Virus record (IMG/VR): IMGVR_UViG_3300025000_000053
Span: 1-64,000 of that record
Direction: 5' to 3' (one strand)
Source of the DNA: a virus
DNA: 64,000 nucleotides
The position numbers and the translations under genes are program-made. The notes below the pieces were generated by a model. The model worked only from the letters and a program-made list of their open reading frames with translations, was not told where the DNA came from and made no database searches. Shown in pieces: positions 43,199 through 52,756 of the stretch; the stretch's first letter is position 1; each line of letters starts with the position of its first letter.

Positions 43199-44165
43199 CC
43201 CATTGAGAAGGATTGATAATGAACCGTTAACATTAGATGGTGGTTTTGAAAGTACTAAACTTTTAGAAGTTAATAAAGACAAAGACATTCTAAATATACT
43301 AGGAATTAAATCTAAGTTAAATAACTTTACTCAAATGAGAAATAAAATTGTTAATCAAAAAATATCGGTTATTAATAATAGTGAGGTAATTGATATTTTA
43401 AATGAGCGTACTAAAAATTTAACTGTTTTTCAAATCAAACGGTTAACTAATGAACAAGTTGAAGAGATTTATACTATCAATGGTGAGAAAGTTATTTTAT
43501 CTATTGAAATGGATAATGAAGAAAAAAAGATTAGTTTCATGAGAGAATACTTAATATTTAATAAAGAAAGTTCAGAAGCATTAAGACAAATTGATAAATC
43601 TATAGAAACTTTTGAAAAAGAATTAAAAAAAGATGAGGATGAATTAAATAAGGTTATTAATGAATATGGAGATGTTCAAACACTTATTAAAAATCATCTT
43701 ATTGATAATATTAATAAGTCTACGGATGAAAATATAAAAAATCGTAATATTAAAATTCTTGATAATTTTAATGATGCCTCCACATTAAATATAATTTATG
43801 AACATTATAAAAATCAAAAAGTTCTAAATACTTTACATGATTATAAAATAAGAGCTGAAGGTATTTATAAGAATTATGTTAAGACATGTAAACAATTAAG
43901 TATTAAATCGGACATAACTATTTTTGAGAATTTAGAAATGAAATTCCTACCTCAAAAATATCATAAATATCCGAATCTATTTTTATTTGCAATTATTAGG
44001 TATTTTGCATATAAGAAAGATGACTGTAATAAATATTCTGATGGTATTTTTTTATCTCAGTTTATAGTGAATGTACAAAATCTATTTTGTGATAAATTTA
44101 AAGATAGTGAAGAAAAACAATTATTTATTAATTCAATTATGAAAGTGTTAGATTTATTTTACTAA
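43191..44165 (+). CDS. Hypothetical protein, 324 aa
   Basis: ATG start after GGGAAGAGG, overlapping the upstream gene. It contains several charged helices that read as coiled coil (DEEKKISFMREYLIFNKES; ETFEKELKKDEDELNKVI) and an Asn/Lys-rich helical C-terminus. Situated in the tail-assembly run before the sheath, so a tail or baseplate component is possible. Not recognised. Confidence 0.65.
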   Translation: MNNPLRRIDNEPLTLDGGFESTKLLEVNKDKDILNILGIKSKLNNFTQMRNKIVNQKISVINNSEVIDILNERTKNLTVFQIKRLTNEQVEEIYTINGEKVILSIEMDNEEKKISFMREYLIFNKESSEALRQIDKSIETFEKELKKDEDELNKVINEYGDVQTLIKNHLIDNINKSTDENIKNRNIKILDNFNDASTLNIIYEHYKNQKVLNTLHDYKIRAEGIYKNYVKTCKQLSIKSDITIFENLEMKFLPQKYHKYPNLFLFAIIRYFAYKKDDCNKYSDGIFLSQFIVNVQNLFCDKFKDSEEKQLFINSIMKVLDLFY

Positions 44166-44172
44166 TAAAAAC

Positions 44173-44226
44173 ATTAGGATAAGGTTGTGAATTTTTAATT
44201 CACTTCCTTATCCTAATTTTATTTTT
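44173..44226 (+). terminator. Rho-independent terminator with two-part stem
   Basis: ATTAGGATAAGG (44173-44184) pairs with CCTTATCCTAAT (44206-44217), with GTGAAT (44187-44192)/ATTCAC (44198-44203) inside; T6 follows. Confidence 0.8.
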
Positions 44227-44245
44227 TAAGGTGGGTGATATTTTA

Positions 44246-44977
44246 ATGATTGAAAAATTCTTAAGTGATGATGGAACAAATATAATATTTAATGGAGAAC
44301 AATTAATAGCGTATATACCTGAATTTTATTTTAAAAATGGTAAATTAGGTGAACATTTAGGTTCATCATTAAGAGTTTTTGGTTTATTTAATGTTAGGAT
44401 GAATAATGGGGGTAGACTATCAAAACTTGAAACATTTAATTTACCTTCTATGATTTTTTTATTTCCATCGACAATAGAATACAAAACACTAAAATTAGTA
44501 GATGAACAAGAAGAAGAATGTTATATGGTGTTAAATTTTTTTAAAGGCGGAAAAATAACACCTAACAATATGTCACAAGATGCAACTAATGTAGAATTAT
44601 TTTTAGACCTTATATGTGGTGGTAAATTACCAGAAACAATTCCTTATAATCAAATAATTCAAATATGGCAAAAAAATTTAACTTTAAATAATATTAATTT
44701 AAATGTAACATCAACTGTATTAGAAGTTATTTTAAGTGAAATTTATCGTAATAAGAAAAAACCCGAAGAAACATTTGCTAAATTATGGGGACGCAACCCA
44801 AATATATCTCAATATGAATATAAACGTGCTAATATTAGAGAAATTTGTGCTAGAAATTCTACTTTTGCTGCTTTAACGTATGAAGATATGGATGCTATGA
44901 TAACATCATCTCTTAATATTAAGAATTATAATAGAGAGGAAACTGAATCCCCTATAGAAAAAATAATAAAGATGTAA
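44246..44977 (+). CDS. Probable tail/neck protein, 243 aa
   Basis: A GTG at 44231 overlaps the ribosome binding site (AAGGTGGGTG), so the ATG at 44246 is chosen. The N-terminal half is beta-rich with Gly turns (FFKGGKITPNNMSQDATNV); the C-terminal half is helical and ends EESPIEKIIKM-like. In the middle CGGKLPETIPYNQIIQIW may be an inserted loop. It lies directly before the sheath gene, so a tail-completion role is likely but unproven. Confidence 0.55.
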   Translation: MIEKFLSDDGTNIIFNGEQLIAYIPEFYFKNGKLGEHLGSSLRVFGLFNVRMNNGGRLSKLETFNLPSMIFLFPSTIEYKTLKLVDEQEEECYMVLNFFKGGKITPNNMSQDATNVELFLDLICGGKLPETIPYNQIIQIWQKNLTLNNINLNVTSTVLEVILSEIYRNKKKPEETFAKLWGRNPNISQYEYKRANIREICARNSTFAALTYEDMDAMITSSLNIKNYNREETESPIEKIIKM

Positions 44978-45027
44978 TAATCAATGAGAACAATTAAATA
45001 AAAAAATTCACAAGGAGGTTGAATACT

Positions 45028-46869
45028 TTGCCTGCAATCGGACAAATCATTCCTAAATATACACATCCTCATACAGAAACATTTATTAATGATAATACTG
45101 TATTTGAGGAAATTGTTTCCGAACCAGAAAGTGGTATACGTTTTATTAACGTATTCGCTTCAGCAAAAGGACGAGATGGTGTTGTTTTAAAGAAAAAAAC
45201 ATACACTGATTATATTGAAGAGTATGGTAAACCAAACTATAAATTATTTGGCCAACCTGGTTATATGCCGTATGCTTCTTTAAGAACATTTCAAGCAGAG
45301 TGTAATTGTATGCGGATTATGCCGGAGGATGCCGCTTATGCGAATGTCGTAATTTTAGCTAAAGTTAAAGTTGATACATCTGTAGTTAATAGTCCAAAAT
45401 TACTAATTAGGCATCAAGCAGTATCTCTTGTAGGTCTTACTGATGCAGCGGAGTTATCTGTTAAGGTGGAGCTATTAAAAGACACTGATCCGGATGAAGA
45501 TGATTGGTTAACATATCCTTTATTTGGTGTATATGTACTTGGTAGAGGTATTTATGGTAACACTTTAAGAATAAGAATGAGTGCATCCCCACAAGCAGAC
45601 ATTGATAATGGGTATAAAAATTATCGTTTTGAAATTCTTGATAGTGATGGTGGTTTGGTACGTAAAGAACTATTTACTGGTAGCTTATTTACTGATGCCT
45701 TAGTTGGTTCAAATACTTTATTTATTGAAGAATTAATTAATGATTCTGAAACTGGAAGTAATAAAATTGGATTTTATGTATCTGATAACTCTCTTAGTGA
45801 AATTCTTGACATGTATAATACTAGTGTTGCACCAGATGCTAATTTAACATTACAAACTTTTGATATTATTACAGCTCGCAGTATGACTGCAACTACTTTA
45901 TCTGATATAGTAATTTCAAAAACTGTCGATGATGTTTCTTTAGATGATGTATCAGGTATTTTACTTTCTGGTGGAACAGATGGTTCTTTTTCGATTGATG
46001 CTGATGCTGGAACCAGAGAAACAGCTATTGATGATGCTTATATTAAGGCATTTACAGAAAATAAAGTTCTTTTAAGTAAAAGAAGAACTCCAGCAGATTT
46101 AATACTTGATGCTAATTATTCAGATGATGTTAAAAGAGCTCTTATTAGTTTTATTACTAAAAGATATGACGCATATGGTTTTATTGATGGTGGTATACTT
46201 GAAACTCCAACTGACGCTATATCATGGGCTGAGTCAATGGCATCTTTATCAGATAGAGTATTTTCTAAAGAGTGTAATCACTATTATATAAAAGATCCAT
46301 TTTCAGGTAAATCTATTCCCATGACAATAACATATTTTTATGCTAGTCAATTACCACTCCATTTTAAAACTAATGGTAATAATATTCCATTCCAAGGTGA
46401 AAAATATGCTAAATTAACCGGTTTTGTTAAAAACTCTTTAAAACCAGTTATTGATGCTGATGATGATGATATAAAAGAAGAAATATATAATCTTAAAGTA
46501 AACTATTTCGAATGTATTGCAGAAAATACTTTTATCAGAGGAGTTCAAGGTACATCTCAAAATGTTTGGTCTGATTTATCAGAAGAACATAATATGCATG
46601 TTTTGTTAGAATTAAAAAGAAAAGTTGAAGCTTTAGTAGCTTCAAAATCATATAATTTTGCTGAAAAAGAAGATAGAGTTGAATTTACGGAAATAGCTGA
46701 ACGAATTTTTTCACCATATCGTGGTAAAAAAGTAAGAGAAATTGAAATATATTTTGATATGAATCCTTTTGAAGAAGAAAGAAGTATACTGCATTGCTAT
46801 ATGGCTGTTATTTATAAAACAATAGCTAAAAGAGGTATTATTGAAATTGATATCAACAAGAGGGTTTAA
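45028..46869 (+). CDS. Contractile tail sheath protein
   Basis: TTG start 9 nt after AAGGAGG (an upstream TTG at 45019 is inside the spacing), giving 613 aa beginning MPAIGQIIPKYTH. Sheath hallmarks: the N-terminal EPESGIRFINVFASAKGRDG, repeated strand-loop blocks in the middle, the conserved C-terminal ring domain with VLLELKRKVEALV, REIEIYFDMNPFEEERSIL and HCYMAVIYKTIAKRGIIEI. It forms the contractile outer tube of a myovirus and is followed at 38 nt by the tail tube gene. Coding is richer in G/C than the small genes. Confidence 0.85.
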   Translation: MPAIGQIIPKYTHPHTETFINDNTVFEEIVSEPESGIRFINVFASAKGRDGVVLKKKTYTDYIEEYGKPNYKLFGQPGYMPYASLRTFQAECNCMRIMPEDAAYANVVILAKVKVDTSVVNSPKLLIRHQAVSLVGLTDAAELSVKVELLKDTDPDEDDWLTYPLFGVYVLGRGIYGNTLRIRMSASPQADIDNGYKNYRFEILDSDGGLVRKELFTGSLFTDALVGSNTLFIEELINDSETGSNKIGFYVSDNSLSEILDMYNTSVAPDANLTLQTFDIITARSMTATTLSDIVISKTVDDVSLDDVSGILLSGGTDGSFSIDADAGTRETAIDDAYIKAFTENKVLLSKRRTPADLILDANYSDDVKRALISFITKRYDAYGFIDGGILETPTDAISWAESMASLSDRVFSKECNHYYIKDPFSGKSIPMTITYFYASQLPLHFKTNGNNIPFQGEKYAKLTGFVKNSLKPVIDADDDDIKEEIYNLKVNYFECIAENTFIRGVQGTSQNVWSDLSEEHNMHVLLELKRKVEALVASKSYNFAEKEDRVEFTEIAERIFSPYRGKKVREIEIYFDMNPFEEERSILHCYMAVIYKTIAKRGIIEIDINKRV

Positions 46870-46906
46870 AAAGTTAATAAATTATAATAAAGGAGTGAGA
46901 ATATAG

Positions 46907-47731
46907 ATGCCAGATATTAATACACTACAAACTAATATTAAAAATAATACTAAAGATATGACATTGTATTCCTTATTTTTAGGTGGATTAAATGTAACCT
47001 CTAAAGCACTAGCACAATATGACCCATTAAAAACTGGATATGCGAGAATATTTTTTATAAAAATGCCTCCTTTTATGAAAACCATTTTACCTGAAAAAAC
47101 TAAACAATTTAAACATTTACTCGAATATGGATTCGTAGGGATAGATGGTTTGCAAAACATTTCAATGGAGTTTGAACAAGTTACGGGTGGTTATGCCGGA
47201 AGACAATTTGAAATACCGACAGTCGCTAAGGATGAAACTAATAGTCTTACTGTTAAAGTATATGAACAAGCAGGTTCACCTGTTAGAGAATATACTGATA
47301 TGTGGATTTCTGGTATTGCAGACCCATATACTGGGCTTGGACATTACCATGGTGCATTGGAAATAGCGAGTGCAGGATTAACATATTCTCAAGTAAATCA
47401 TTCTGGGGAAGCAATTTATGTTGAAACTGACCCAACCGGTCGTAGTAATGGTATTGAGTATTCATGTCTATTATCTAATTTGGTACCTAAAACTACAAAA
47501 ATGGATCATTTTAATCAAGAGGCTGGTAGTCATCCAATTGTCCAGACTGATATTGAATTTACTGCAACCAGATATCAATCTCCTCAAATTAATGAAATTG
47601 CAAAAGCATTAGTTGCTAAATTTAAAATCCTTAGGGATTATTTAAGTTTTAATTCTCAATATACTATTACAGATGTAGCTAACATGACAGTACCTAATAT
47701 TAGTGATTGGGGTACTTCTGGTACAACTTAA
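46907..47731 (+). CDS. Tail tube protein
   Basis: ATG after AAAGGAGTG; 274 aa, a size normal for the tube subunit. The body is beta-rich with GGYAGRQFEIPTVAKDETN, VREYTDMWISGIADPYTG (a loop-helix-loop typical of tube/hub folds) and SCLLSNLVPKTTKMDHF near the end. Ordered directly after the sheath as in T4-like tails. It ends at a perfect 38-nt palindrome which also ends the portal gene from the other side. Confidence 0.8.
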   Translation: MPDINTLQTNIKNNTKDMTLYSLFLGGLNVTSKALAQYDPLKTGYARIFFIKMPPFMKTILPEKTKQFKHLLEYGFVGIDGLQNISMEFEQVTGGYAGRQFEIPTVAKDETNSLTVKVYEQAGSPVREYTDMWISGIADPYTGLGHYHGALEIASAGLTYSQVNHSGEAIYVETDPTGRSNGIEYSCLLSNLVPKTTKMDHFNQEAGSHPIVQTDIEFTATRYQSPQINEIAKALVAKFKILRDYLSFNSQYTITDVANMTVPNISDWGTSGTT

Positions 47732-47736
47732 AAAAT

Positions 47737-47774
47737 ATTTATGTCTATACTGAATATTCAGTATAGACATAAAT
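47737..47774. terminator. Bidirectional terminator between tail tube and portal
   Basis: The 38-nt palindrome 47737-47774 (arm ATTTATGTCTATACTGAAT) separates two convergent genes and is T/A flanked on both sides. Confidence 0.85.
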
Positions 47775-48209
47775 TTATTGTTCAGTTGTTGCTTCATCAG
47801 GATTCTCTAATTTAAATTTTTCATACTCTAATTTAGAATCCTCTATCACTTCATCAAACATTCTCCAAGGTAACATAGGTAACATTTCTCTTGATGCCTT
47901 ATTCATAACAATATCTTTAATTTTATTATCTTTATCAGTTGGAGTAAGATTTTCACCTGTTGTTGTTTTTAACATAAATGCTAAAACTTGATCGGCGTTT
48001 GAAATTAAATCACTCATATTCATAGTATTTAATGCTTTTGGTAAATTTAAACTATATATAAAAGTTTCAATTATTTCTTGGGGTATTTCAGTACTAGAAA
48101 ATTTCATTACTTTTTTATAAAATTCAGTTATATTAGGGTTAAAATCAAGTTGATCACTTACAACTCTACCAATAAATTTAGCATTAGCCATAACTAAAGT
48201 TTTGGCATA
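47775..48209 (-). CDS. Portal protein, exon 2
   Basis: Exon 2 begins TAT GCC AAA ACT at 48209 and continues from exon 1 as N-E-A-D | Y-A-K-T-L, matching the conserved INEADY.. stretch of gp20-like portals. It adds a further 144 residues ending EKFKLENPDEATTEQ. The GTG at 48221, which looks like a start, is in the intron. Spliced length is 742 aa, larger than T4 gp20 (524). Confidence 0.85.
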   Translation of the reverse strand, partial: YAKTLVMANAKFIGRVVSDQLDFNPNITEFYKKVMKFSSTEIPQEIIETFIYSLNLPKALNTMNMSDLISNADQVLAFMLKTTTGENLTPTDKDNKIKDIVMNKASREMLPMLPWRMFDEVIEDSKLEYEKFKLENPDEATTEQ

Positions 48210-48595
48210 CGATATATTCACATAGGTCGTTAATCTATGCAGTTCTCTTATGAACTTCCTTATCTTTTGATAAGATACTAGACTATATCTTCATCCTTAT
48301 TATTTCTAATAAGGAGCTCTCCACTTCGATTTAAGGGATTCTCACCCACTCACTTGAGCCCTACTCCTGTTGATCATTTCAGATCCAATGGGATAGTCGT
48401 TGAACCTTTCTCATAGTAATACTATGAGACTTGGCTGCGGATCATCTAATCTTAAACATTATTACCTTACTCAGGTTAATTACTCCTGACCACTTATACC
48501 ATCGCTAATATAGTTTGGTAGTTTAAGATTTAAAGGCTTCCCCGACAATTAAAAGAGAATTGGTATTATAGATTGCTCTATAACCTGACTAATAA
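48210..48595 (-). ncRNA. Group I intron in portal gene (copy 4, no ORF)
   Basis: Minus strand. 5' splice after CTGAT (48596), which pairs with internal guide GTCAG, last U opposite G; 3' end G at 48210 (AATATATCG). P2 stem GTTATAG/CTATAAT follows P1. Core blocks identical in sequence type to the other copies. Length 386 nt equals copy 3. The exon joining restores NEADYAKTLVMAN. Confidence 0.9.
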
Positions 48596-50389
48596 ATCAG
48601 CTTCATTAATATAATTCATTATTACTGATGGAACTCCACTTCCATTAATATATGATGTTTTCAACATTTCCATTAAATCTGTATTTAATTGTATGTCCTG
48701 ACCTGCTAATACATCAAATTCTATACCCTTGTCTCCTGTTCTACCTACAGGAACAAAAATACCTTTAGCATGACCAATTTTAGATACCATCGTATTATAA
48801 TTCAGTAAATCCATAAAATTTATATCTCTTTCTTTCATAGTTCTAGCAACATCTTGTAGTTTATTAATAATATTTGCATCTATACCAGAATTTTTAATAT
48901 AATTAATTCTAGTATCATTAGATTTACTAATAATAGAAACCATTTTAAATATTAATAATGCCAGATAAAGCTTAGCATAAAATAATGATTTCATTAATAT
49001 GCTAGTACCTTCACCTTCTTCATTCTCATTGACAGTAAATTCAGTTATATAATCAACTGGTATAAATTGAAATTTTATTTTCTTCTTATACATTTCGTTA
49101 TAAGATAGGCAGTTCATTATTAATTCTTTAAATTTAATATTTTCTTCTAAATATTTCTTATTAAATGCTTTAACAATCTTTTCAGTTAATTTAGTTAAAA
49201 ACATATTTTCAAGTTCAGGTGTATTGAGATTCACTGTATTAACTCTTATTGTATTTATAAAAGGAGATTTAGTAATAGGTGATGATTCATGTATATAATA
49301 ATAACCTATAACATGTTCCATTATTTTAACTGGTATCATTTTTTTAGGACTAATTAATTTTATATAACAATCAGTTATATTATCAAAATTATTATTTTTA
49401 TCTTTTTCTGTAGATATAGTTCCATCATTAAAAAATGAAGATATTGAATTAGTTCTATTTTTAGTCTTAGCGTTATTTTTAATGGCTTCTTCAACATTTT
49501 TCTTAAATTTTTCATCAGTAATAAGTTCCGATACATCTACACCTTCTAAAATAGGTATATGTACAACATCATTTTCAATCTCAATGTCTTTAACTAAACT
49601 ATTTATTTCATTTTTTAAAGATGATGGATTACTTTTAATATTACCTTCATTTTTTAATTCAGTTATAAAATTGTCATCAATAGATTCAGTAATAGAAAAT
49701 GTTGTTAATTCTTTATTTTTCTTATCATAAAAATTTTCAAATAGTTTTGAATATGGTACAGTATATGCATAGTACTTACCATATTGTAGAGTTTTCGGTA
49801 TAATATGATTCTTTAATTTATTTGCTAATTTAAATTTCTTTTCTAAATTTTCAACTAAAGAAATATAACTTTGTTTATCCTCTTCACTACAGTTAGAACT
49901 TTTAAATTGTAAATTTCTAGATATAGATTGAGTTACATCATCAGCTGTTACAATAGCATCCCTAGTTGCATTAACAGCTTCCTCCAATTCAAATAAATGA
50001 CTACAGATTAAATCAAGGTCTTCATATAAAAGATTTTGATTTCTATATCTTTCATTAAAAAATTGAAATACAGCATTATCTTCTGCTGAAAATATATCTT
50101 CAATTTTTTTTATATTTGAAAATTGTTGATTGTCATAATCATTAAATAATTTTACTAAAAATGTTGAAACATCTTCACCAGTAAAATCAGTTAATTTTTT
50201 TATTTCATGATAAATAACATCATCAACTTGGTCTGATAATTTCTTTAATTCTTTTTCTCTTTTAGTATCATTAGAAAAAGTATTAAAAGATATTTTATCT
50301 ATTAAATCCGTAAATAAAGAATTCAATTTTACTAAGGGCTTTTCAATTTTTTTTACAACTTTTTTTTTATCATCTTTTTCATTACTCAC
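48596..50389 (-). CDS. Portal protein, exon 1
   Basis: GTG start after GGGGTGTG. The dodecameric portal closes the head vertex and guides DNA. Exon 1 has 598 codons and ends in SGVPSVIMNYINEAD. The first 60 residues are basic and acidic (EKDDKKKVVKKIEKPLVK), then portal-like body with KYYAYTVPYSKLFENFYDKK, QFIPVDYITEFTVNENEEG, SLFYAKLYLALLIFKMVSII and the wing-stem section GHAKGIFVPVGRTGDKGIEF. The gene is on the opposite strand to the terminase and tail genes. Confidence 0.85.
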
Positions 50390-50419
50390 TTATTCACACC
50401 CCTTATTATTTTTTAATAA

Positions 50420-50450
50420 AAATACTAGGATATATTATATCCTAGTATTT
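50420..50450 (-). terminator. Leftward terminator
   Basis: AAATACTAGGATATA (50420-50434) pairs with TATATCCTAGTATTT (50436-50450); on minus a U-rich run follows. It overlaps the end of the clamp-like gene. Confidence 0.75.
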
Positions 50451-51083
50451 AATACATGTATACTTATGAAATAAGTTAAAATAATTAGTTTCTGATACTA
50501 TTAAACTTTCAAATAAATTACTATTAATAATATCTTTAAAGTAAATATTATTTTTTATACTTTTTAACATTAATGGTATTAGTTTAGAAGTTAATCGTAT
50601 TTTATAGTTATTCTCCGAAAAAGTAATAATATTCTTACTATTTAATTTTTTTATTATATCATCTGATAATATTATTTTATTAGTATTATTAAATTCATTT
50701 ATTTTATTTAGAGCTATTTTATATAGAATAACTAATTCTTTTGTTAATGAATTGATATTAGTTAAAGTTCCTATTTGAAAAACATTATCACCTTTTTCAT
50801 CTGTTAATAATATTTTGTCTTTTGAAATTGTTAAATATTTTATATGCTTTTTATTTTCTTGAATAACTTTAAATATATCCTTGGAATTTATACAAAATAT
50901 TTGTTTTTCTTCAATCATACTAAAGACTTGAACATCCATTTTACCAAAATGTTCTCCATAGCTCAAATGTTTATCATCGTTAATAAATAATATAGTACCA
51001 TCAGAAAATATAAAATATTCTGTAGATACCTTTTTAGCTAATTGGTTAAATTCATTTATTTTATTTACTTCAATTTTATACAT
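50442..51083 (-). CDS. Possible sliding clamp (T4 gp45-like), 213 aa
   Basis: ATG start after AAAGGAG, directly behind the polymerase motif-A exon. Size equals gp45 (228 aa). The sequence has a repetitive strand-helix rhythm with KIEVNKINEFNQLAKKV, FSDGTILFINDDKHLSYG, DIFKVIQENKKHIKYLTIS and a second half with LTSKLIPLMLKSIKNNI, as expected for a two-domain clamp. No diagnostic residue exists for this family, so the call rests on shape and position. Confidence 0.45.
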   Translation of the reverse strand: MYKIEVNKINEFNQLAKKVSTEYFIFSDGTILFINDDKHLSYGEHFGKMDVQVFSMIEEKQIFCINSKDIFKVIQENKKHIKYLTISKDKILLTDEKGDNVFQIGTLTNINSLTKELVILYKIALNKINEFNNTNKIILSDDIIKKLNSKNIITFSENNYKIRLTSKLIPLMLKSIKNNIYFKDIINSNLFESLIVSETNYFNLFHKYTCIKY

Positions 51084-51094
51084 AAAATACTCCT

Positions 51095-51649
51095 TTATAC
51101 TACAAGTTTATTAATATAATAACTATTAACATCATTAATATCAATAATTAATTTACTCTTAGGTTTAATATTTAATTCCTCTTTTATAATAGAGTCTATT
51201 TCTTCTAACTTAGGAAGATTGAAAAATGCATGACCTAAACTATTCAAATCACCAGTTAACATATTATCTACAAATATTTTTCCTATATCTTCTTTCTTAC
51301 CCTTATCATCAATATCTTCAATATAATTAGGTAACTCTTTATTAGTTTCTATAATTAATTTACCTATCATAGAATTTGGTTCAATATTAAAACAAATAAT
51401 AATACTTGGATACATAGCAGAAAAATCCATATCAATAATATTATCAAATATAAATTTACTTTTTTTACCTAAAATTTCAATACCAACATGTGAGTTTAAT
51501 AATGGATTAGCAACTAGTGCTCCTGCAAATTTTTCATCTTCTTCTTCCTCATTATTTTTAACTGATTCTACACCATATTGAATATTATTGTTATTACCTA
51601 TTATTAAACCTTGTTTATAAAATTCTATATATGCACGATTTTTTAAGAA
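51095..51649 (-). CDS. DNA polymerase family B, N-terminal half, exon 2 (motif A)
   Basis: From the splice site the frame reads FLKNRAYIEFYKQGLIIGN, a conserved pre-palm segment. Motif A is DFSAMYPS (protein residues 492-499; the D-x-x-S-x-Y-P-S palm site holding a catalytic Asp). The chain ends 100 residues later with INDVNSYYINKLVV and a stop, before motif B. The next gene's ribosome binding site follows at once, so the end is genuine. Spliced protein 601 aa. The C-terminal half is at 14068-15936. Confidence 0.85.
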   Translation of the reverse strand, partial: FLKNRAYIEFYKQGLIIGNNNNIQYGVESVKNNEEEEDEKFAGALVANPLLNSHVGIEILGKKSKFIFDNIIDMDFSAMYPSIIICFNIEPNSMIGKLIIETNKELPNYIEDIDDKGKKEDIGKIFVDNMLTGDLNSLGHAFFNLPKLEEIDSIIKEELNIKPKSKLIIDINDVNSYYINKLVV

Positions 51650-52756
51650 CGTATTATTCACATAGGTCGTTAGTCTATGCAGTTCTCTTATGAACTTCCT
51701 TATCTTTCAATAAGATACCAGACTATATCATTAACCTAATAATTTCTTATTGGGCTACTTCCTATTTCGATTTAAGGGATTTTCACCCACTCACTTGAGC
51801 CCTACTCCTAATGATCATTTCAGACCCAATGGGATAGTCGTTGAACCTTTTACCTTTTTTCGTATTCTGTCAATAACATTTCTGACGGCGTCATTATTTT
51901 TTAAAAATAATTTTTCTTTGATTTCTTTATTACTAAATCCCATTTTAATTAAAGAAATTATTTCTTCCTTTAATTCAATAGGATATTTTAGAGTAAAGTT
52001 AAAATCTTTTTTGGGTGGGAACTCATATTTTTTTGTTACATGTCTCCAAAATTTTTTATAATATAACTCTGTAATATATGACTGGCTTAAATCATATTTC
52101 AATGAAAGTTCTTTTGTAGTTTTCCCTTTCACTAAATCATTACAGATTGATATGATTAATTTTTTAGGATATTTATTAAAATGACTCCGTTCCCCAATAC
52201 AGGTTAAACCAATATCCCTAGCATGTATAGAATTATCTTTATGAGTTGACCATTCCAAATTATTAGAATAATTATTTTTTACATTACCGTCTTTATGATT
52301 AACTACTGGAAGATTATCGGGATTGGGAATAAACGCTTTTGCGACTAATCTGCTAATTTGTCTTCTATATTGAATACCATTTATATATAAATTAACATAT
52401 TCCCGTTTATTTTTAAATTCATTATTTTTTAATATTCTTCCAGAAACAGAATTTCTAACTCTACCAAGATCGCTAATTAAATATTTAGTTTTAATATTAT
52501 TAATTATAATCGGTCTAAAAAATTCAACATTAACTTTCATATTTTTCACCCTTTCTTTTTATTAGCGTCTAAAGAGTTTAAAAGGAATTTTGGCTGCGGA
52601 TTACTCAATCCTAAAACCTTATTACTATACCTTAGTTAATTAGACTAAGCCATTAATATATCACTATATTAACTTAGTAGTTTTAGGCTCTAAGAGCTTC
52701 CCCGACAATTAAAGAAGTTTTCTATATATGTTACCACATATAGGGTCTAATAATTA
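51650..52756 (-). ncRNA. Group I intron in DNA polymerase gene (copy 5, HNH-bearing)
   Basis: Minus strand. 5' splice after ACGGTT (52757): exon GGUU pairs with internal guide GACC, U opposite G; P2 stem CTATATGT/ACATATAG. 3' end G at 51650 (AATAATACG). Joining gives F-R-Q-T-V | F-L-K-N-R-A. Core blocks as in the other copies; the HNH gene sits in the same loop as in copy 2, but its stop lies inside the core. Confidence 0.9.
51815..52540 (-). CDS. HNH homing endonuclease (intron-encoded), overlaps ribozyme core
   Basis: The ATG at 52540 is preceded by AAAGGGTG; a GTG at 52549 overlaps that site. N-terminal NUMOD4-like part (YLISDLGRVRNSVSGRILK), HNH domain SRLVAKAFIPNPDNLPVVNH then HKDGNVKNNYSNNLEWSTHK with the His-Asn-His triad, NUMOD/HTH-like C-terminus (TKELSLKYDLSQSYITELY; MGFSNKEIKEKLFL). 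The last 12 codons (KGSTTIPLGLK) are read through the P7 5' strand, so protein and ribozyme share about 36 nt. It should cut intronless polymerase genes. Confidence 0.9.
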   Translation of the reverse strand: MKVNVEFFRPIIINNIKTKYLISDLGRVRNSVSGRILKNNEFKNKREYVNLYINGIQYRRQISRLVAKAFIPNPDNLPVVNHKDGNVKNNYSNNLEWSTHKDNSIHARDIGLTCIGERSHFNKYPKKLIISICNDLVKGKTTKELSLKYDLSQSYITELYYKKFWRHVTKKYEFPPKKDFNFTLKYPIELKEEIISLIKMGFSNKEIKEKLFLKNNDAVRNVIDRIRKKVKGSTTIPLGLK

